64,000 bases of DNA from Paenibacillus sp. 598K (GCF_003851045.1 NZ_BFBX01000071.1:23272-87271), one strand, 5' to 3'; positions 7,924-17,397 are shown, numbered from the stretch's first letter. Numbers and translations: made by a program. The notes: generated by a model from the letters alone, not told the origin.

Positions 7924-9007
7924 CCGCCATCACCGACCTTGCGATCGAGTAGGAGATGATGCTCTCCGACCCTTGATTAAGATTAAGTCCGCTCGCATGG
8001 ATGCCGTCATAGCACGCCCCGCTCTGCGGATCGATTAGGGATACGCCCAGCGAGTTGCGCCCTAGATACCAGTCGTGACAGGCTACAGCCAGCTCGCGGT
8101 AACGCGGCTCCCCCGTCAGATGATGCGCCTCGAGCAGCGCCAGCATCGTCTCGCACGCCTCGATCGGCTGCTCGTCGTAGCGCGCCGGCTCCCCTCCCCG
8201 CTCGTACCAGCCGTTGCTGCCGATCGGCCGGAAGTAACCCTCCGGCGCGAACGTATGGCGGATCAGGAACGCCAGACTCTCGCGAGCCGTCGCTTGCAGG
8301 TCGGTCCGCCCGGTTAGCGCCGCCACCTTGAGCATCGCCCATGGCAGCATCGCATTGCCATACGTCATGCTGTCCTCGTACCAGTGCCAGTCCTCGCCCC
8401 GATAATGCGTATATTGGTCGTGGAGCTGCTGACCCCAGCGCTCGACCAGCGCGGCGATCTCGTCATGAGGCAGGATGCTCTCCTCCTCTTGCGAATACGG
8501 GAAGGCGTAATCGAGCGCGCCCGGCGTCTCCAGCAGCAGACCGAGACCGACGAGCGCATAGCCGATCGCCCGCGGCGAGCGCAGCTCGGCGAGCTGCGGC
8601 AGCGCTTCGCGGATCAGATAACGGCAAGTATTGTGCAGATTGGCCGGCACGGATGCTTCGGAGAGAGCGGAGCCGAGCGCCCATACGGTACGCCCCTGAC
8701 AGTCCTCCGAGCCTCGCTCCTCCAGGAAGCTGCGATTGTAGTCCATAAAGTTGCGGAAGTTGCCTTGCTCCTGCTGAGCATGATGGACGAACGACAGATA
8801 CGTATGGATTAGATCGAGGGAGCCCGGATCCCGGCGCTGCTTGTGAATCAGTACAGCCGCGATCAGCGCCCGCGCGTTGTCGTCGGTCGTATATCCCTTG
8901 GAGCGGTCCGGCACGCCGAACTTGGTATGCTGGAAAATCCCGGTGTCGTCCGTGAGCCGCCGCAGATAATCGTCTGCCCGCAGCGTATCGACAAGCTGGA
9001 TCGCCAT
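7916..9007 (-). CDS. glycosidase-like (alpha/alpha)6-barrel protein, GT-operon partner
   Basis: A 363-residue soluble protein rich in helices. The text GYTTDDNARALIA near residues 39-51, the DYNRSFLEE segment and WHWYEDSMTYGNAMLPWAML are typical of a family often annotated as glycosidase-like or glycosyltransferase and found next to GT4 genes. No signal peptide is seen, so it should act in the cytoplasm. The ATG at 9007 shares its first base with the TGA of the preceding GT4 gene (TGATG junction), which points to translational coupling and fixes the start. It may trim or phosphorolyse a mannoside, but the reaction is not known from sequence. Confidence 0.7.
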   Translation of the reverse strand: MAIQLVDTLRADDYLRRLTDDTGIFQHTKFGVPDRSKGYTTDDNARALIAAVLIHKQRRDPGSLDLIHTYLSFVHHAQQEQGNFRNFMDYNRSFLEERGSEDCQGRTVWALGSALSEASVPANLHNTCRYLIREALPQLAELRSPRAIGYALVGLGLLLETPGALDYAFPYSQEEESILPHDEIAALVERWGQQLHDQYTHYRGEDWHWYEDSMTYGNAMLPWAMLKVAALTGRTDLQATARESLAFLIRHTFAPEGYFRPIGSNGWYERGGEPARYDEQPIEACETMLALLEAHHLTGEPRYRELAVACHDWYLGRNSLGVSLIDPQSGACYDGIHASGLNLNQGSESIISYSIARSVMADE

Positions 9008-10188
9008 CAGATCACGCTCCTGTTCCGCCGCTTGAAGCCGTTGACCCCTGCCCGAATCAGCGCAGCGTATTGCTTGGCGATCTCGCTCCACATCATCGTA
9101 TCGCCGAGGGCCCGCGTGTTCGCCTCCATCTGTGCCATCCGCTCCGGATGCTCCAACAGCTCCAGGATGTTGCGCTTCAGCGCGTCGGCGCTGCGGAAGT
9201 CCGCCAGCAGACCGCGTCCGTCCGCCAGCATCTCCGTCGCATAGCGATACGGCGTCGATACGATCACGCGCCCATAGCCGACCGCGTAAGCAAGCGTGCC
9301 GCTAACCGCCTGGTCCTTGCCAAGATAGGGCGTCAGGTAGATATCCGACATGACGAGCGATTCGATGACCTCCTCTTGCGTTAGCAGCTTGTCGACGAAC
9401 AGGATGTTGTTTTCCAGCTCGTACTGGCGGACCAGATCCTTGAGCCGATTGCGATACACCTCGCCGACTTCGCGCTTGACGACAGGATGTGTCTTGCCCC
9501 ATATAATATAGAGCGCCTCGGGGTGATGGTCGGCGACTCCGCGCATCGCCTCGATCGCATATTCGATGCCTTTGCCTGGACTGAGGAAGCCGAATGTCGA
9601 GATGACCTTACGATCCTCGAAGCCATAGAGCGCCTTGAGCTGCTCCCGACTGCCTGTGGCGACGAACGGCACGCCGTGATGGACAACCTCGATCTGAGCC
9701 AGGTCCACGCCGTAGATACTCGTCAGATGCTCCACCGTATTTTGCGCCATTGTGATGACCCGGGCGCTGCCGTCGGCGAGCTGCTTCATTATATATTGCT
9801 GTTTGGACGAAGGCTCCGTGAGCACGGTATGGAAGACGACGATATAGGGAATCGTCAACGCTTCGGCCAGTCCGAGGATATACTCGCCGCTCTCGCCGCC
9901 ATAGATGCCGAATTCATGCTGGATGACCAGCAGATCCGCACCGGATGCGTTCAATCGGTCGGCTGCCTCGATATAATCGGTGCGTTTGTGCTGATCGATC
10001 TGCAGGATGACCTGATCGGAGTACGCATACGTCTCGTTATTATTCACCGCCACGACGCGGGGCGTATTAAAATCCTGTATCTGTGCAAACTGGTCGACCA
10101 GGTCCTGTGTGAACGTAGCGATACCGCATTCTCTCGGCAGGCTCGTTCCCAAAAAGACGACATTGCATTTCCCGTTTTTCTCCAGCAT
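9007..10188 (-). CDS. GT4-type glycosyltransferase
   Basis: A 393-residue retaining glycosyltransferase of the GT-B fold. The N-terminal text LGTSLPRECGIATFTQDL, the middle VIQHEFGIYGGESGEYI, and the C-terminal nucleotide-sugar half (STFGFLSPGKGIEYAIEAM ... DIYLTPYLGKDQAVSGTLAYAVGYG) match family 4 enzymes acting on GDP- or UDP-sugars. No membrane segment is seen. It is the first gene of the operon with the glycosidase-like protein and ManC, so GDP-mannose is the likely donor. The acceptor is unknown; a soluble mannoside or an envelope glycan are both possible. An AGGAGAGAAG site precedes the ATG. Confidence 0.85.
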   Translation of the reverse strand: MLEKNGKCNVVFLGTSLPRECGIATFTQDLVDQFAQIQDFNTPRVVAVNNNETYAYSDQVILQIDQHKRTDYIEAADRLNASGADLLVIQHEFGIYGGESGEYILGLAEALTIPYIVVFHTVLTEPSSKQQYIMKQLADGSARVITMAQNTVEHLTSIYGVDLAQIEVVHHGVPFVATGSREQLKALYGFEDRKVISTFGFLSPGKGIEYAIEAMRGVADHHPEALYIIWGKTHPVVKREVGEVYRNRLKDLVRQYELENNILFVDKLLTQEEVIESLVMSDIYLTPYLGKDQAVSGTLAYAVGYGRVIVSTPYRYATEMLADGRGLLADFRSADALKRNILELLEHPERMAQMEANTRALGDTMMWSEIAKQYAALIRAGVNGFKRRNRSVI

Positions 10189-10603
10189 ATGCTTCTCTCC
10201 TCCTACGGCGAATAAATGGGTTAGCTATGCCAGCAGACAGGCGCGAGCCGGGCGGACCGGCGATCGCGCGAGCTGCAGGAACAAACGACAACAGAAAAGA
10301 ACAGGACCTTGACCAGCCCGGGCATAATAAGGCTGACCTGTCCCGCAGGGACGGTACACACGTGAAATTTGTCGGACATAGGAGAATATAAGGAAAACTT
10401 ATCCAATGCCTTGGTGAAAAAAAGAAAATAAAGTGTCCCTTTATTTTCCGTTCAACCCTGCTTATGATATTCTTACCCCTTCTGCCCCGCATTTCAAACT
10501 TTTCCTCCAACGAAAAACAACATCCAACCGGAATCCGCCGATTCCGCCTGCAACTATCGTTCATTATATGAGCGCTCGCGGGCGGTTAGACCGCGATTGC
10601 GGC
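10189..10603. other. intergenic region upstream of the GT4 operon
   Basis: About 415 bp without a credible gene. It must hold the promoter of the leftward GT4 operon, but no clear -35/-10 pair stands out. It contains an AT-rich 10-bp inverted repeat at 10424-10448. Open frames here have no ribosome site and no recognisable product. Confidence 0.6.
10424..10448. repeat. perfect 10-bp inverted repeat
   Basis: GAAAATAAAG, a 5-nt spacer (TGTCC) and CTTTATTTTC. The arms are perfectly complementary. It lies 236 bp upstream of the GT4 start and may be an operator or a weak hairpin. Confidence 0.6.
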
Positions 10604-10642
10604 AAAAAAGCCCCGACCGTCTGGTGACGTTCGGGGCTTTCT
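10604..10642 (-). terminator. Rho-independent terminator of the binding-protein gene
   Basis: Read leftward, AAAGCCCCGAACGTC pairs with GACGGTCGGGGCTTT (one unpaired base) and runs into TTTTTT. It lies 54 bp after the stop of the solute-binding protein gene. Confidence 0.88.
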
Positions 10643-10695
10643 CTAACTTCCTCTAGCTATTTGCATGTTTAATGGGACATCTGCAAGCGCCCAGC

Positions 10696-12120
10696 TTATT
10701 CTCCTACCAGCAGGCTGCCGCGCAGGTCCAGCGCCTTGAAGTCCGGGTCGGCGCCGATCGTTGTCGATCCATCCGCGCGCACGCCTTCGAGCGCTTGGTT
10801 GTAGCGGGTGTTCAGATCATTGATGGTCGCGTCGATGTCGCCGTCGACCAGGATGTAGCGGATGAAGGCGTCGGTGAACTTCAGACCTTCGAGACGGGAC
10901 TCGGTGATCGCAACCGGGCTCGCTGGATAGATCGCATCATACTCCGTTGGGAGGAATCCGCCGATGCCCTGGAGCTGCGGCTCGCTGGCTGCTTTGTTAA
11001 CATAAGGCAGTACCGAGAGGCCATAGCCTTCTTGCTGATACTCTGCGCGCAGCTCGGTGCCGTACAGATATTGCATGAACTTGAAGGCCGCTTCCTTGTT
11101 CGGCGATTTCTCGCTGATGCCCAGATAGTTGCCGGCGTTAACCCAGAGCGCGCCTTGCGGGTTGCCGTCGATCGAAGGCACCATCGCCGCTTCCCAGTTC
11201 ACTTCGGTTGGGAATTGGTCGGTGTAAACGGCCGGCTCGCTGGAGTGGTTGATGTACATGCCGATCTTGCCTTGGGCGAACTGCGCTCTCAGCGGGTCGA
11301 TATCGAGCGTCTCGACGCCTGGCATCATGCTGCCGTCCACCTTCATCTGATGGAGCGCCTCGGCGATTTCACGGTATACGTTAAAGTCGAATTCGCCTTT
11401 GTTGACGTTGTAGCCCTCCAGCCCTTCGCCTTTGCTCAGCGTAGCGATCGCGAAGGCCGGACGTGTAAAGCCGGAGCCGCTTTTGAAGTTGCTGGCGAAG
11501 CCATACGCGCCGTTTGCTTTGCCGACCTCGGTAATTTTTTTGGCCGCCTCGACCATCTCGTCGAGCGTTTTTGGCGCTTCGGTCAGTCCCGCTTGCTCGA
11601 ACAGATCCTTGTTGTAGATCAATCTCCAGTATTGACCGGTATTCGGCAGCGAGTAGATTTTGCCACCCAGCATATTGACGTTCTCGGCGAGTACGCTTTC
11701 AAACTGCGCCTTGAATTCGTCGTCCATCAGCTCGTCCAACGGCGTCATATAGCCTTTTTTCACATAGGTGACGAAGTCATATACCTTGAAAATATCCGGC
11801 GCCTGATTGCTGGAGAATGCAACCTCGACCGCCTGGTTATAGTTGTCCGCCATGACGGTCATTTCGACTTCGATATTGTCGGTATTCGTGCTGTTGAATG
11901 CGTCGACCTTCTCTTGCATAAATTCCATATCATGGCGATCCATCGTCCAGAAGTTCAGCTTTATCGGATCGCCCTTTGCACCGCTTTCATTTGTGCCTGT
12001 TTGTGGGGTCGTGGCGCCGCCGTTGCCGCCAGTACCGCTATTCGTGTTACCTGAGGAACATGCCGCCAGACTGACCGCCATCAGTGCAATCGTGCTGAGC
12101 TTTGCCCATTTCTTCATCAT
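10696..12120 (-). CDS. sugar ABC transporter solute-binding lipoprotein
   Basis: A 474-residue family 1 (MalE-like) binding protein. The leader MKKWAKLSTIALMAVSLAACSSG has a lipobox (SLAACS), followed by a Gly/Thr/Asn-rich linker and a mature domain starting IKLNFWTMDRHDMEFMQEKVDAF, the usual opening of Paenibacillus extracellular sugar-binding proteins. It is the most distal gene of the uptake locus, separated from the response regulator gene by 130 bp that carry a second promoter and a copy of the putative regulator site. Separate strong expression of the binding protein over the permeases would explain this. Substrate probably an oligosaccharide; it cannot be named. Confidence 0.92.
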   Translation of the reverse strand: MMKKWAKLSTIALMAVSLAACSSGNTNSGTGGNGGATTPQTGTNESGAKGDPIKLNFWTMDRHDMEFMQEKVDAFNSTNTDNIEVEMTVMADNYNQAVEVAFSSNQAPDIFKVYDFVTYVKKGYMTPLDELMDDEFKAQFESVLAENVNMLGGKIYSLPNTGQYWRLIYNKDLFEQAGLTEAPKTLDEMVEAAKKITEVGKANGAYGFASNFKSGSGFTRPAFAIATLSKGEGLEGYNVNKGEFDFNVYREIAEALHQMKVDGSMMPGVETLDIDPLRAQFAQGKIGMYINHSSEPAVYTDQFPTEVNWEAAMVPSIDGNPQGALWVNAGNYLGISEKSPNKEAAFKFMQYLYGTELRAEYQQEGYGLSVLPYVNKAASEPQLQGIGGFLPTEYDAIYPASPVAITESRLEGLKFTDAFIRYILVDGDIDATINDLNTRYNQALEGVRADGSTTIGADPDFKALDLRGSLLVGE

Positions 12121-12189
12121 GTCCAGAACGAACCTCCCTTTTGTATGCTCCGTTGTCCTCGCCGTTTCCAGGCGAACCGGAATGACTTA

Positions 12190-12195
12190 AGTCTA
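12190..12195 (-). promoter_or_regulatory. -10 candidate of the binding-protein gene
   Basis: TAGACT on the minus strand, 70 nt upstream of the ATG. No good -35 is seen at the right spacing, as expected for an activator-dependent promoter. It lies exactly 50 nt downstream of the conserved motif at 12246-12258. Confidence 0.5.
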
Positions 12196-12245
12196 CCATC
12201 GAATCTCGCAGGAGCAGGAAGGACAAATCTACGAAATGAGGTGGG

Positions 12246-12258
12246 CAAAATCACTTTT
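12246..12258 (-). promoter_or_regulatory. putative response-regulator binding site (copy 1)
   Basis: Plus-strand CAAAATCACTTTT, identical over 13 nt to the copy at 17495-17507 and flanked by GGG in both. It overlaps the stop codon of the response regulator gene and precedes the binding-protein gene. The equal distance to the two -10 candidates supports a shared activator, most simply the AraC-type regulator encoded in between. Confidence 0.6.
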
Positions 12259-13849
12259 GTCGAAATTCCGTCGGCGTCATCCCCGTATGTTTTTTGAACA
12301 GCTCGCTAAAATACGGCCGATCCTTATAGCCTAGCGCATAGGTAATCTCCTGCACCTGTTCGCCGGCGAGCAGCATCGCCTTGGCCCTTTCCATTCGCGC
12401 CGCCGTCACATAGGGCATGAAGGTCATGCCGGTTTCTTTTTTGAACAGGTTGGAAAAATAGCTCGGACTCAGGTGAACGACATTGGCGCATTCCTGCAAG
12501 CTGAGCTCGCTGCCCAGGTTGGCCCGGATATATTCGATCGCCTGATGAATCAGCTGCTTGCTGTCGCTACGCTGGCGCTGCTGCATCCAGTCGCAGCTGA
12601 GCTCGCAAATATCTTGCAGCCGCTCGCGCAGCTCCGCGAGCGAGGCGTTCTTGCCATCCTTCATCGCTGCCAGCTTACTCTCTAGCAAGGCGAGCTGGTC
12701 CGCATCAGCCTTCTCCGCGACGACGCGGAAAATCGCGAAGCCCAGACCGTACAACAGATGGACGATCAGGTCCGGATTGGGCGGCACCGGATATCGCGAC
12801 AGCTCGTCGAAGATCTCGCCGAGCTGCTCGAGCGCCCCCTCCCGGTTGCCCGAGCGCAGGCAATAGATCAGCTCCGTCTCCTTCTCTGTCGCATAGCGGG
12901 GCCGCTTGACGCCTTGCGGCTCCATATCGCGGAAGTGGATGACGCTGTTGCCGCCGGAGTAGAATTGGTAGCTCATCGCCGTTTTCGCCTGCTCATAGGA
13001 CAGATGGATTTCCTCCATCCGTTTGACGCCGGTGCCCAGGCCGATCGTCACCGTTTTTTTCGTGTAGCGCTCCACATGCTGACGGCACTCTTCGGCGACC
13101 TGACGCATGTCGATGTGCTGCGGGATGTTGACGATGGCGACGAGCCGATGCAGGTTTTCGCGCACGACGATGCCTTTCGTATGCTTGTGGATCGTCTCCT
13201 CGAGGATATTGTGCACCGCAAAGCGGATCAGCTCGATCTCCCCGGCCGGCAGCCGCTGGATCTCTTGCTCGAGCTCATCGATCTGGGCGATGAAGACGAG
13301 GAACCCGACCTCGTTCATATCGATTTGCAGGAATTCGCCCTTCTTGCGCATCGTCTCGGGGTTGCCGACGCACTGCAGCAGCAGGCGGAAGTACTCCTCC
13401 CGCAAATATGGCATGCTCATCTTCACCTTCTGCTGCAGCTCGACGAGATTGTTCAGCTCCATCTGCTCGCTCTCTAGCTCCCGCTTGGCGCGCAGCACGA
13501 CGTCCGCGATCTGCTTGGGCGTAAACGGCTTGAGGATATAGTCAAATGCGCCGAGCCTTATCGAATCCTGGGCGTATTCGAAGTCCGAGTATCCACTCAG
13601 GAAGATCACCTTGGCGTTCGGCGCCCCTACATTGCGCACCATGTCCAGCCCGCTTAGCTTAGGCATCCGGATGTCGGTCAGGATGATCTGCGGCTGGCGC
13701 TCGCGTATCAACTGCAGCCCCTCCTCGCCGTTGGCCGCGGTGCCGACGATCTCGATGCCATGCTTCTCCCAGTCGATCTTCGTGCGGATGCCCTCCACCA
13801 CCGTCTGGACATCATCGATTATACATAAGGTTACCGGTTTGCCGCTCAT
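12251..13849 (-). CDS. YesN/AraC-type response regulator
   Basis: A 532-residue regulator. The N-terminal receiver domain has phospho-acceptor Asp59 (in IILTDIRMPKLSG), acidic pocket residues in IDDVQTV and the conserved Lys in YILKPFTPKQ. A long middle region of about 300 residues follows, and then a C-terminal AraC DNA-binding domain with two HTH motifs (LSLQECANVVHLSPSYFSNLFKKETG; VQEITYALGYKDRPYFSELFKKHTG). This is the layout of Paenibacillus YesN-type partners of YesM kinases. The ATG at 13849 is selected because AAGGAGG lies upstream inside the kinase gene end, 4 bp after which this gene begins. It should activate the uptake operon through the repeated CAAAATCACTTTT sites (inference). 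Confidence 0.93.
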   Translation of the reverse strand: MSGKPVTLCIIDDVQTVVEGIRTKIDWEKHGIEIVGTAANGEEGLQLIRERQPQIILTDIRMPKLSGLDMVRNVGAPNAKVIFLSGYSDFEYAQDSIRLGAFDYILKPFTPKQIADVVLRAKRELESEQMELNNLVELQQKVKMSMPYLREEYFRLLLQCVGNPETMRKKGEFLQIDMNEVGFLVFIAQIDELEQEIQRLPAGEIELIRFAVHNILEETIHKHTKGIVVRENLHRLVAIVNIPQHIDMRQVAEECRQHVERYTKKTVTIGLGTGVKRMEEIHLSYEQAKTAMSYQFYSGGNSVIHFRDMEPQGVKRPRYATEKETELIYCLRSGNREGALEQLGEIFDELSRYPVPPNPDLIVHLLYGLGFAIFRVVAEKADADQLALLESKLAAMKDGKNASLAELRERLQDICELSCDWMQQRQRSDSKQLIHQAIEYIRANLGSELSLQECANVVHLSPSYFSNLFKKETGMTFMPYVTAARMERAKAMLLAGEQVQEITYALGYKDRPYFSELFKKHTGMTPTEFRQK

Positions 13850-13853
13850 TGAT

Positions 13854-15617
13854 TCAGTCCTCCTTGTCCAGCGGGATGCGCAAGGTGACCGTAGTCGCCA
13901 CCTGCGGCTCGCTCGCCAGCTCCATCGACGCTTGGTCGCCATAATATAGCGCCAGACGGCTCTCGACATTGGAGAGCGCATAGCTGTCCTTGGCCACCCC
14001 GGTCATTCCCATCCGCCGGCGCACATCGTCCACATCCATACCGGTGCCGTTGTCGGAGACGCGGATCTCCAGCATGCCGCCCGGTCCCGACTCGACGCTG
14101 ATGACGATCAGCCCCCGTTCGGCGATTTCCTGGAAGCCGTGGTTGATCGCATTTTCGACGAGCGGCTGCAGGAGGATTTTGAGGATCGGAACGTGGCGCA
14201 GACGTTCGTCGGCCAGTTGGATATCATAGACGAACAGTTCTGGATAGCTTTTCTGCTGGAGCATCATATATTGCTCGACATGATTCAGCTCCTGGCCTAG
14301 CGTCGTTATCTCGTTGCCGTTGTTCAGCCCGAGACGGAAGAGCATCGACAGCGAGACGATCATCTCCTGGACGGTTTCATGTTCGCCCATCTCGCTTTTC
14401 CAGAAGATCGTATTAAGCGTATTGTACAGGAAATGCGGGTCGATCTGCGCCTGGAGCGCCTTGATCTCGGATTTGCGCTTCTCCGTCTCCGACAGCTTGA
14501 CCTCCTCGATCAAGGTGCCGATCTGCTCCAGCATCCGGTTGAACTTGTAGCCGACCTGCGTCACCTCGTCCTCGTATTCGCTCTCGAAACGGACGTCCAG
14601 CTGGTTTTGCTCGACCCGCATCATCAGACTGCGCAGCTTGTAGAGCGGACGCAGCAGCACGCCGCTGAGCAGATTCGAGAGGATGAAGGCGAGCACGACA
14701 CAACCGCCCATGATCATCAGGATATACCAGAGGATGTTGGTCATCGGCGCCAGCAGCTCCGCCTTGTCCTGGAAGCTGACGAGCTTCCAGGCGGGCTGCA
14801 TCGACAGCGTCGCGTGATTGGAGAGGATGTCGCGGCCGGCGTCGTCCTTGTACTCGAAGTGGCCGCGCTCCCCCATCTCCAGCTCGCCCAGTCCCGTCTC
14901 ATTGAGCCGATAGGCCGTACCGCTCTGGCTGAGCAACACCGGCTCCCCCCGGCGATCCATGAGCACTTGCTCGATCTTCTGCGTGTCCAGATTGTCCATC
15001 AAGAGGCCCCTGATGACATCCTCGCGCAGATTGACGATGATGTACACATCCGGCAGCGGCATATTGACCAGCGGCTTCATCACCAGCGTAATGACCGGAT
15101 GGCTGCGGCTGAACAGTTCTTCCTGATGGCCGACAATCCACACCGTATTCCACGGCTCCTCGGCCGCCTTCACTTGCTGCAGCACCATGCTGTCCGCGAC
15201 CGCGATCGGTCGTCGCGCCTTCTCCGTTGGGTAGAAATCGCCGATCGGCGTATGGATGAGCATCGACTCGATTGACAGCTCGTTCAGCTTCATCTGGGAG
15301 AACGGCGTCTGGAGCTCGGACAAGTGGCTGAAATAGCTGCTGCTCTGCTTGGCCAGCACATCGTTCATCGCCCGCTGGAACGCATCGCTCATCATGAACG
15401 TCGAGGTCGCCACGATAACGTTTCTTAACCGCTCATCGAGTACCTGAGCGGTTTTGTTAAGCGTATTCTGGCTCATTTGCATCGCATTGCGCTCGATCAC
15501 CTGAGCGGCAAAGTAATAGGCAAACAAGCCAGTAACGGTAATGCATATCATCGTCAGGGCGACGAAGGCAATCCAGGTTCTGCGTTTGAGGGACAAGCTC
15601 AAAAATAAGGATTTCAT
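13854..15617 (-). CDS. YesM-type sensor histidine kinase
   Basis: A 587-residue membrane kinase. It has a first membrane helix at about residues 13-33, an extracellular sensor of about 250 residues, a second helix near 290-312, a HAMP domain, and a His_kinase domain with phospho-acceptor His395 (in QIDPHFLYNTLN). The C-terminal ATPase domain has the N box (LVENAINHGFQ) and G box (VSDNGTGMD). It lies between the permease genes and the response regulator gene in one operon, so it probably senses the transported sugar or its binding protein outside the cell. Confidence 0.94.
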   Translation of the reverse strand: MKSLFLSLSLKRRTWIAFVALTMICITVTGLFAYYFAAQVIERNAMQMSQNTLNKTAQVLDERLRNVIVATSTFMMSDAFQRAMNDVLAKQSSSYFSHLSELQTPFSQMKLNELSIESMLIHTPIGDFYPTEKARRPIAVADSMVLQQVKAAEEPWNTVWIVGHQEELFSRSHPVITLVMKPLVNMPLPDVYIIVNLREDVIRGLLMDNLDTQKIEQVLMDRRGEPVLLSQSGTAYRLNETGLGELEMGERGHFEYKDDAGRDILSNHATLSMQPAWKLVSFQDKAELLAPMTNILWYILMIMGGCVVLAFILSNLLSGVLLRPLYKLRSLMMRVEQNQLDVRFESEYEDEVTQVGYKFNRMLEQIGTLIEEVKLSETEKRKSEIKALQAQIDPHFLYNTLNTIFWKSEMGEHETVQEMIVSLSMLFRLGLNNGNEITTLGQELNHVEQYMMLQQKSYPELFVYDIQLADERLRHVPILKILLQPLVENAINHGFQEIAERGLIVISVESGPGGMLEIRVSDNGTGMDVDDVRRRMGMTGVAKDSYALSNVESRLALYYGDQASMELASEPQVATTVTLRIPLDKED

Positions 15618-15665
15618 CCAGATACCTCCAGGTTGCCGTGCGCCGTGCGCTATATCATCCGCTAG

Positions 15666-16508
15666 CTAGCCTTTTACTGCGCCTACGTTGACCTGCATGA
15701 AGGAGCGATTGGCCAAGATGTAGACGATCAGCATCGGCAGGATCGAGATGCACGCGCCAGCGAGCAAGTATTGATTTTCGGAGGCGGCGCCAAAGCCGTA
15801 GCGCAGATTGGCCAGACCGACCGGCAGCGTCTGCAGATCCGGGCGCGACATCGAAAAGACGAGCGGCAGGATGTACTCATTCCAAGCGCCGCGGAAGGTG
15901 AACAAGGCGACGACGCCAAGCGCCGGCTTGAGCAGCGGCAGGATGATGCGCCAGAAAATCGAGTAAAAATTGCAGCCGTCGATCAGCGCCGCTTCGTCGA
16001 GCTCGCGCGGGATGCCTTTGAAAAAGCCGATCATCATGAAAAAGGCCGTCGCATGCGCGCTAATGAGAATAATAATGACACCCCACAGCGTCGTTTGCAA
16101 GTTTAAGGCAACCATCAGGTCAAATTGCGGCTTCAGCACGACCGCGCCAATCGAGATGAACAACGTCATCGATTGCAGCACGATGTAGAAGCGCTTGCCC
16201 TTAAAGTCGACCCGGTCGACCGCATAGGCGGCCATCGCTGTGATCAGCAACGTGCCTAGCGTGACGAATACACTCGTGAAGATGCTGTTCCAGGTAAACT
16301 GGGCGAAGTTGGCCTTCGTCCAGGCGTGGGCGTAGTTCTGAAATTGCCAGCTCGAGGGCAGCAGCGTCGCGCCGGTCGTCACCTCCAGATTGGTCTTGAA
16401 GGAGCCGAGCACTGCGATCAGGATCGGGAACAGCATCAGAAAGGCCGTGATGAGCAGGAATGCCCACAGTACCGAACGGGAGAGCAAACGGGAACCAAGC
16501 ATGGACAT
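15666..16508 (-). CDS. carbohydrate ABC transporter permease (MalG type)
   Basis: A 280-residue inner membrane protein with six predicted helices. The cytoplasmic EAA loop that docks the ATPase reads GIPRELDEAALIDGCNFYSIFWRI. The ending AGAVKG-like text (MQVNVGAVKG) and the length are standard for MalG-type permeases of the CUT1 family. It begins 7 bp after the MalF-type gene. No ATPase gene is in the locus; Firmicutes commonly use a shared MsmX-type ATPase for such systems. Confidence 0.93.
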   Translation of the reverse strand: MSMLGSRLLSRSVLWAFLLITAFLMLFPILIAVLGSFKTNLEVTTGATLLPSSWQFQNYAHAWTKANFAQFTWNSIFTSVFVTLGTLLITAMAAYAVDRVDFKGKRFYIVLQSMTLFISIGAVVLKPQFDLMVALNLQTTLWGVIIILISAHATAFFMMIGFFKGIPRELDEAALIDGCNFYSIFWRIILPLLKPALGVVALFTFRGAWNEYILPLVFSMSRPDLQTLPVGLANLRYGFGAASENQYLLAGACISILPMLIVYILANRSFMQVNVGAVKG

Positions 16509-16515
16509 TACCTCC

Positions 16516-17397
16516 TTAGTATGTGTTGCTGAGCTTCTTGGAAATTTTGAAATAAATAAAGGTGATGAGACCTACGATAAGCGCCGAGGTAAAGCCAACC
16601 GCGCTGCCGTAGCCGATGTTCTGCACGCTGGCGCTATCGGAGACGAGCGGGAAGAACAGCTTGTACAGATAGAGGAACATAACCTCCGTCTTGCCGAACG
16701 GACCGCCCTCGGTGAGCACCATGATGCTCTCATAGCCTTTGAGCGAGGTCGTAATCGCCAGCATGATGATCATCTGCATGACGGGACCGAGCATCGGCAT
16801 CGTGATGTACCATAGACGCTGCAGCGGATTGACGCCATCGAGCGAGGCCGCCTCGTACACATCGTCCGGGATGTTCTGCAGACCGGCCAGGAACAACAGC
16901 ATATAGTTGCCGACCGCGCCCCAGGCGGCGATCAGGATGACCGTCAGCATCGCATACTTGGCCCCGAGCCAGTCCAGCGAGCCCAGTCCCATTTTCATCA
17001 GGAACTGGTTGATGATACCGTTGTACGAATTGAAGACAATGTAAAACACGATCGACATAACCGAGGCGCTGAAGATCGTCGGCAGGAAATAGACCGAGCG
17101 CAGCAGCTGCCGCCCGCGCAGCGCGCGGTTCAGGATGACGGCCAGGATAAGCGACATCGGCAGCGTCAGGATCAGCTTGCCTCCTGTATAGACGAACGTA
17201 TTCCACACCGAAGCCCAGAACTGCGCATCGCGGCCGACCCGCGCGAAGTTCTCGAGCCCGATGAAGCGGGCTTCGCCGAAGCCCTGGTAGTCAAAAAACA
17301 TATACCGCAGCGCCCAAAATATCGGATAGACGCCGAGCGTGAGCGTCAGAAAGATGCTCGGAAAGGTGAAGATGTAGGCATGAATCGTTTTGCGCAT
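16516..17397 (-). CDS. sugar ABC transporter permease (MalF type)
   Basis: A 293-residue membrane protein with six predicted helices and the EAA loop NIPDDVYEAASLDGVNPLQRLW. Together with the MalG-type protein it should form the channel of a CUT1 sugar importer. It is the first gene of the operon. Its promoter region holds a consensus TATAAT 41 nt upstream and a copy of the putative regulator site further upstream. AGACGGGGGAGCG supplies the ribosome site. Confidence 0.93.
   Translation of the reverse strand: MRKTIHAYIFTFPSIFLTLTLGVYPIFWALRYMFFDYQGFGEARFIGLENFARVGRDAQFWASVWNTFVYTGGKLILTLPMSLILAVILNRALRGRQLLRSVYFLPTIFSASVMSIVFYIVFNSYNGIINQFLMKMGLGSLDWLGAKYAMLTVILIAAWGAVGNYMLLFLAGLQNIPDDVYEAASLDGVNPLQRLWYITMPMLGPVMQMIIMLAITTSLKGYESIMVLTEGGPFGKTEVMFLYLYKLFFPLVSDSASVQNIGYGSAVGFTSALIVGLITFIYFKISKKLSNTY

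Noticed and set aside
10067..10564. Open frame upstream of the GT4 gene
   Set aside because: It overlaps the GT4 start in another frame, lacks a ribosome site and resembles nothing.
10672..12054. Long open frame opposite the solute-binding protein gene
   Set aside because: It is an antisense shadow caused by GC-rich third positions; it has no recognisable domain, and the sense strand encodes a clear binding lipoprotein.
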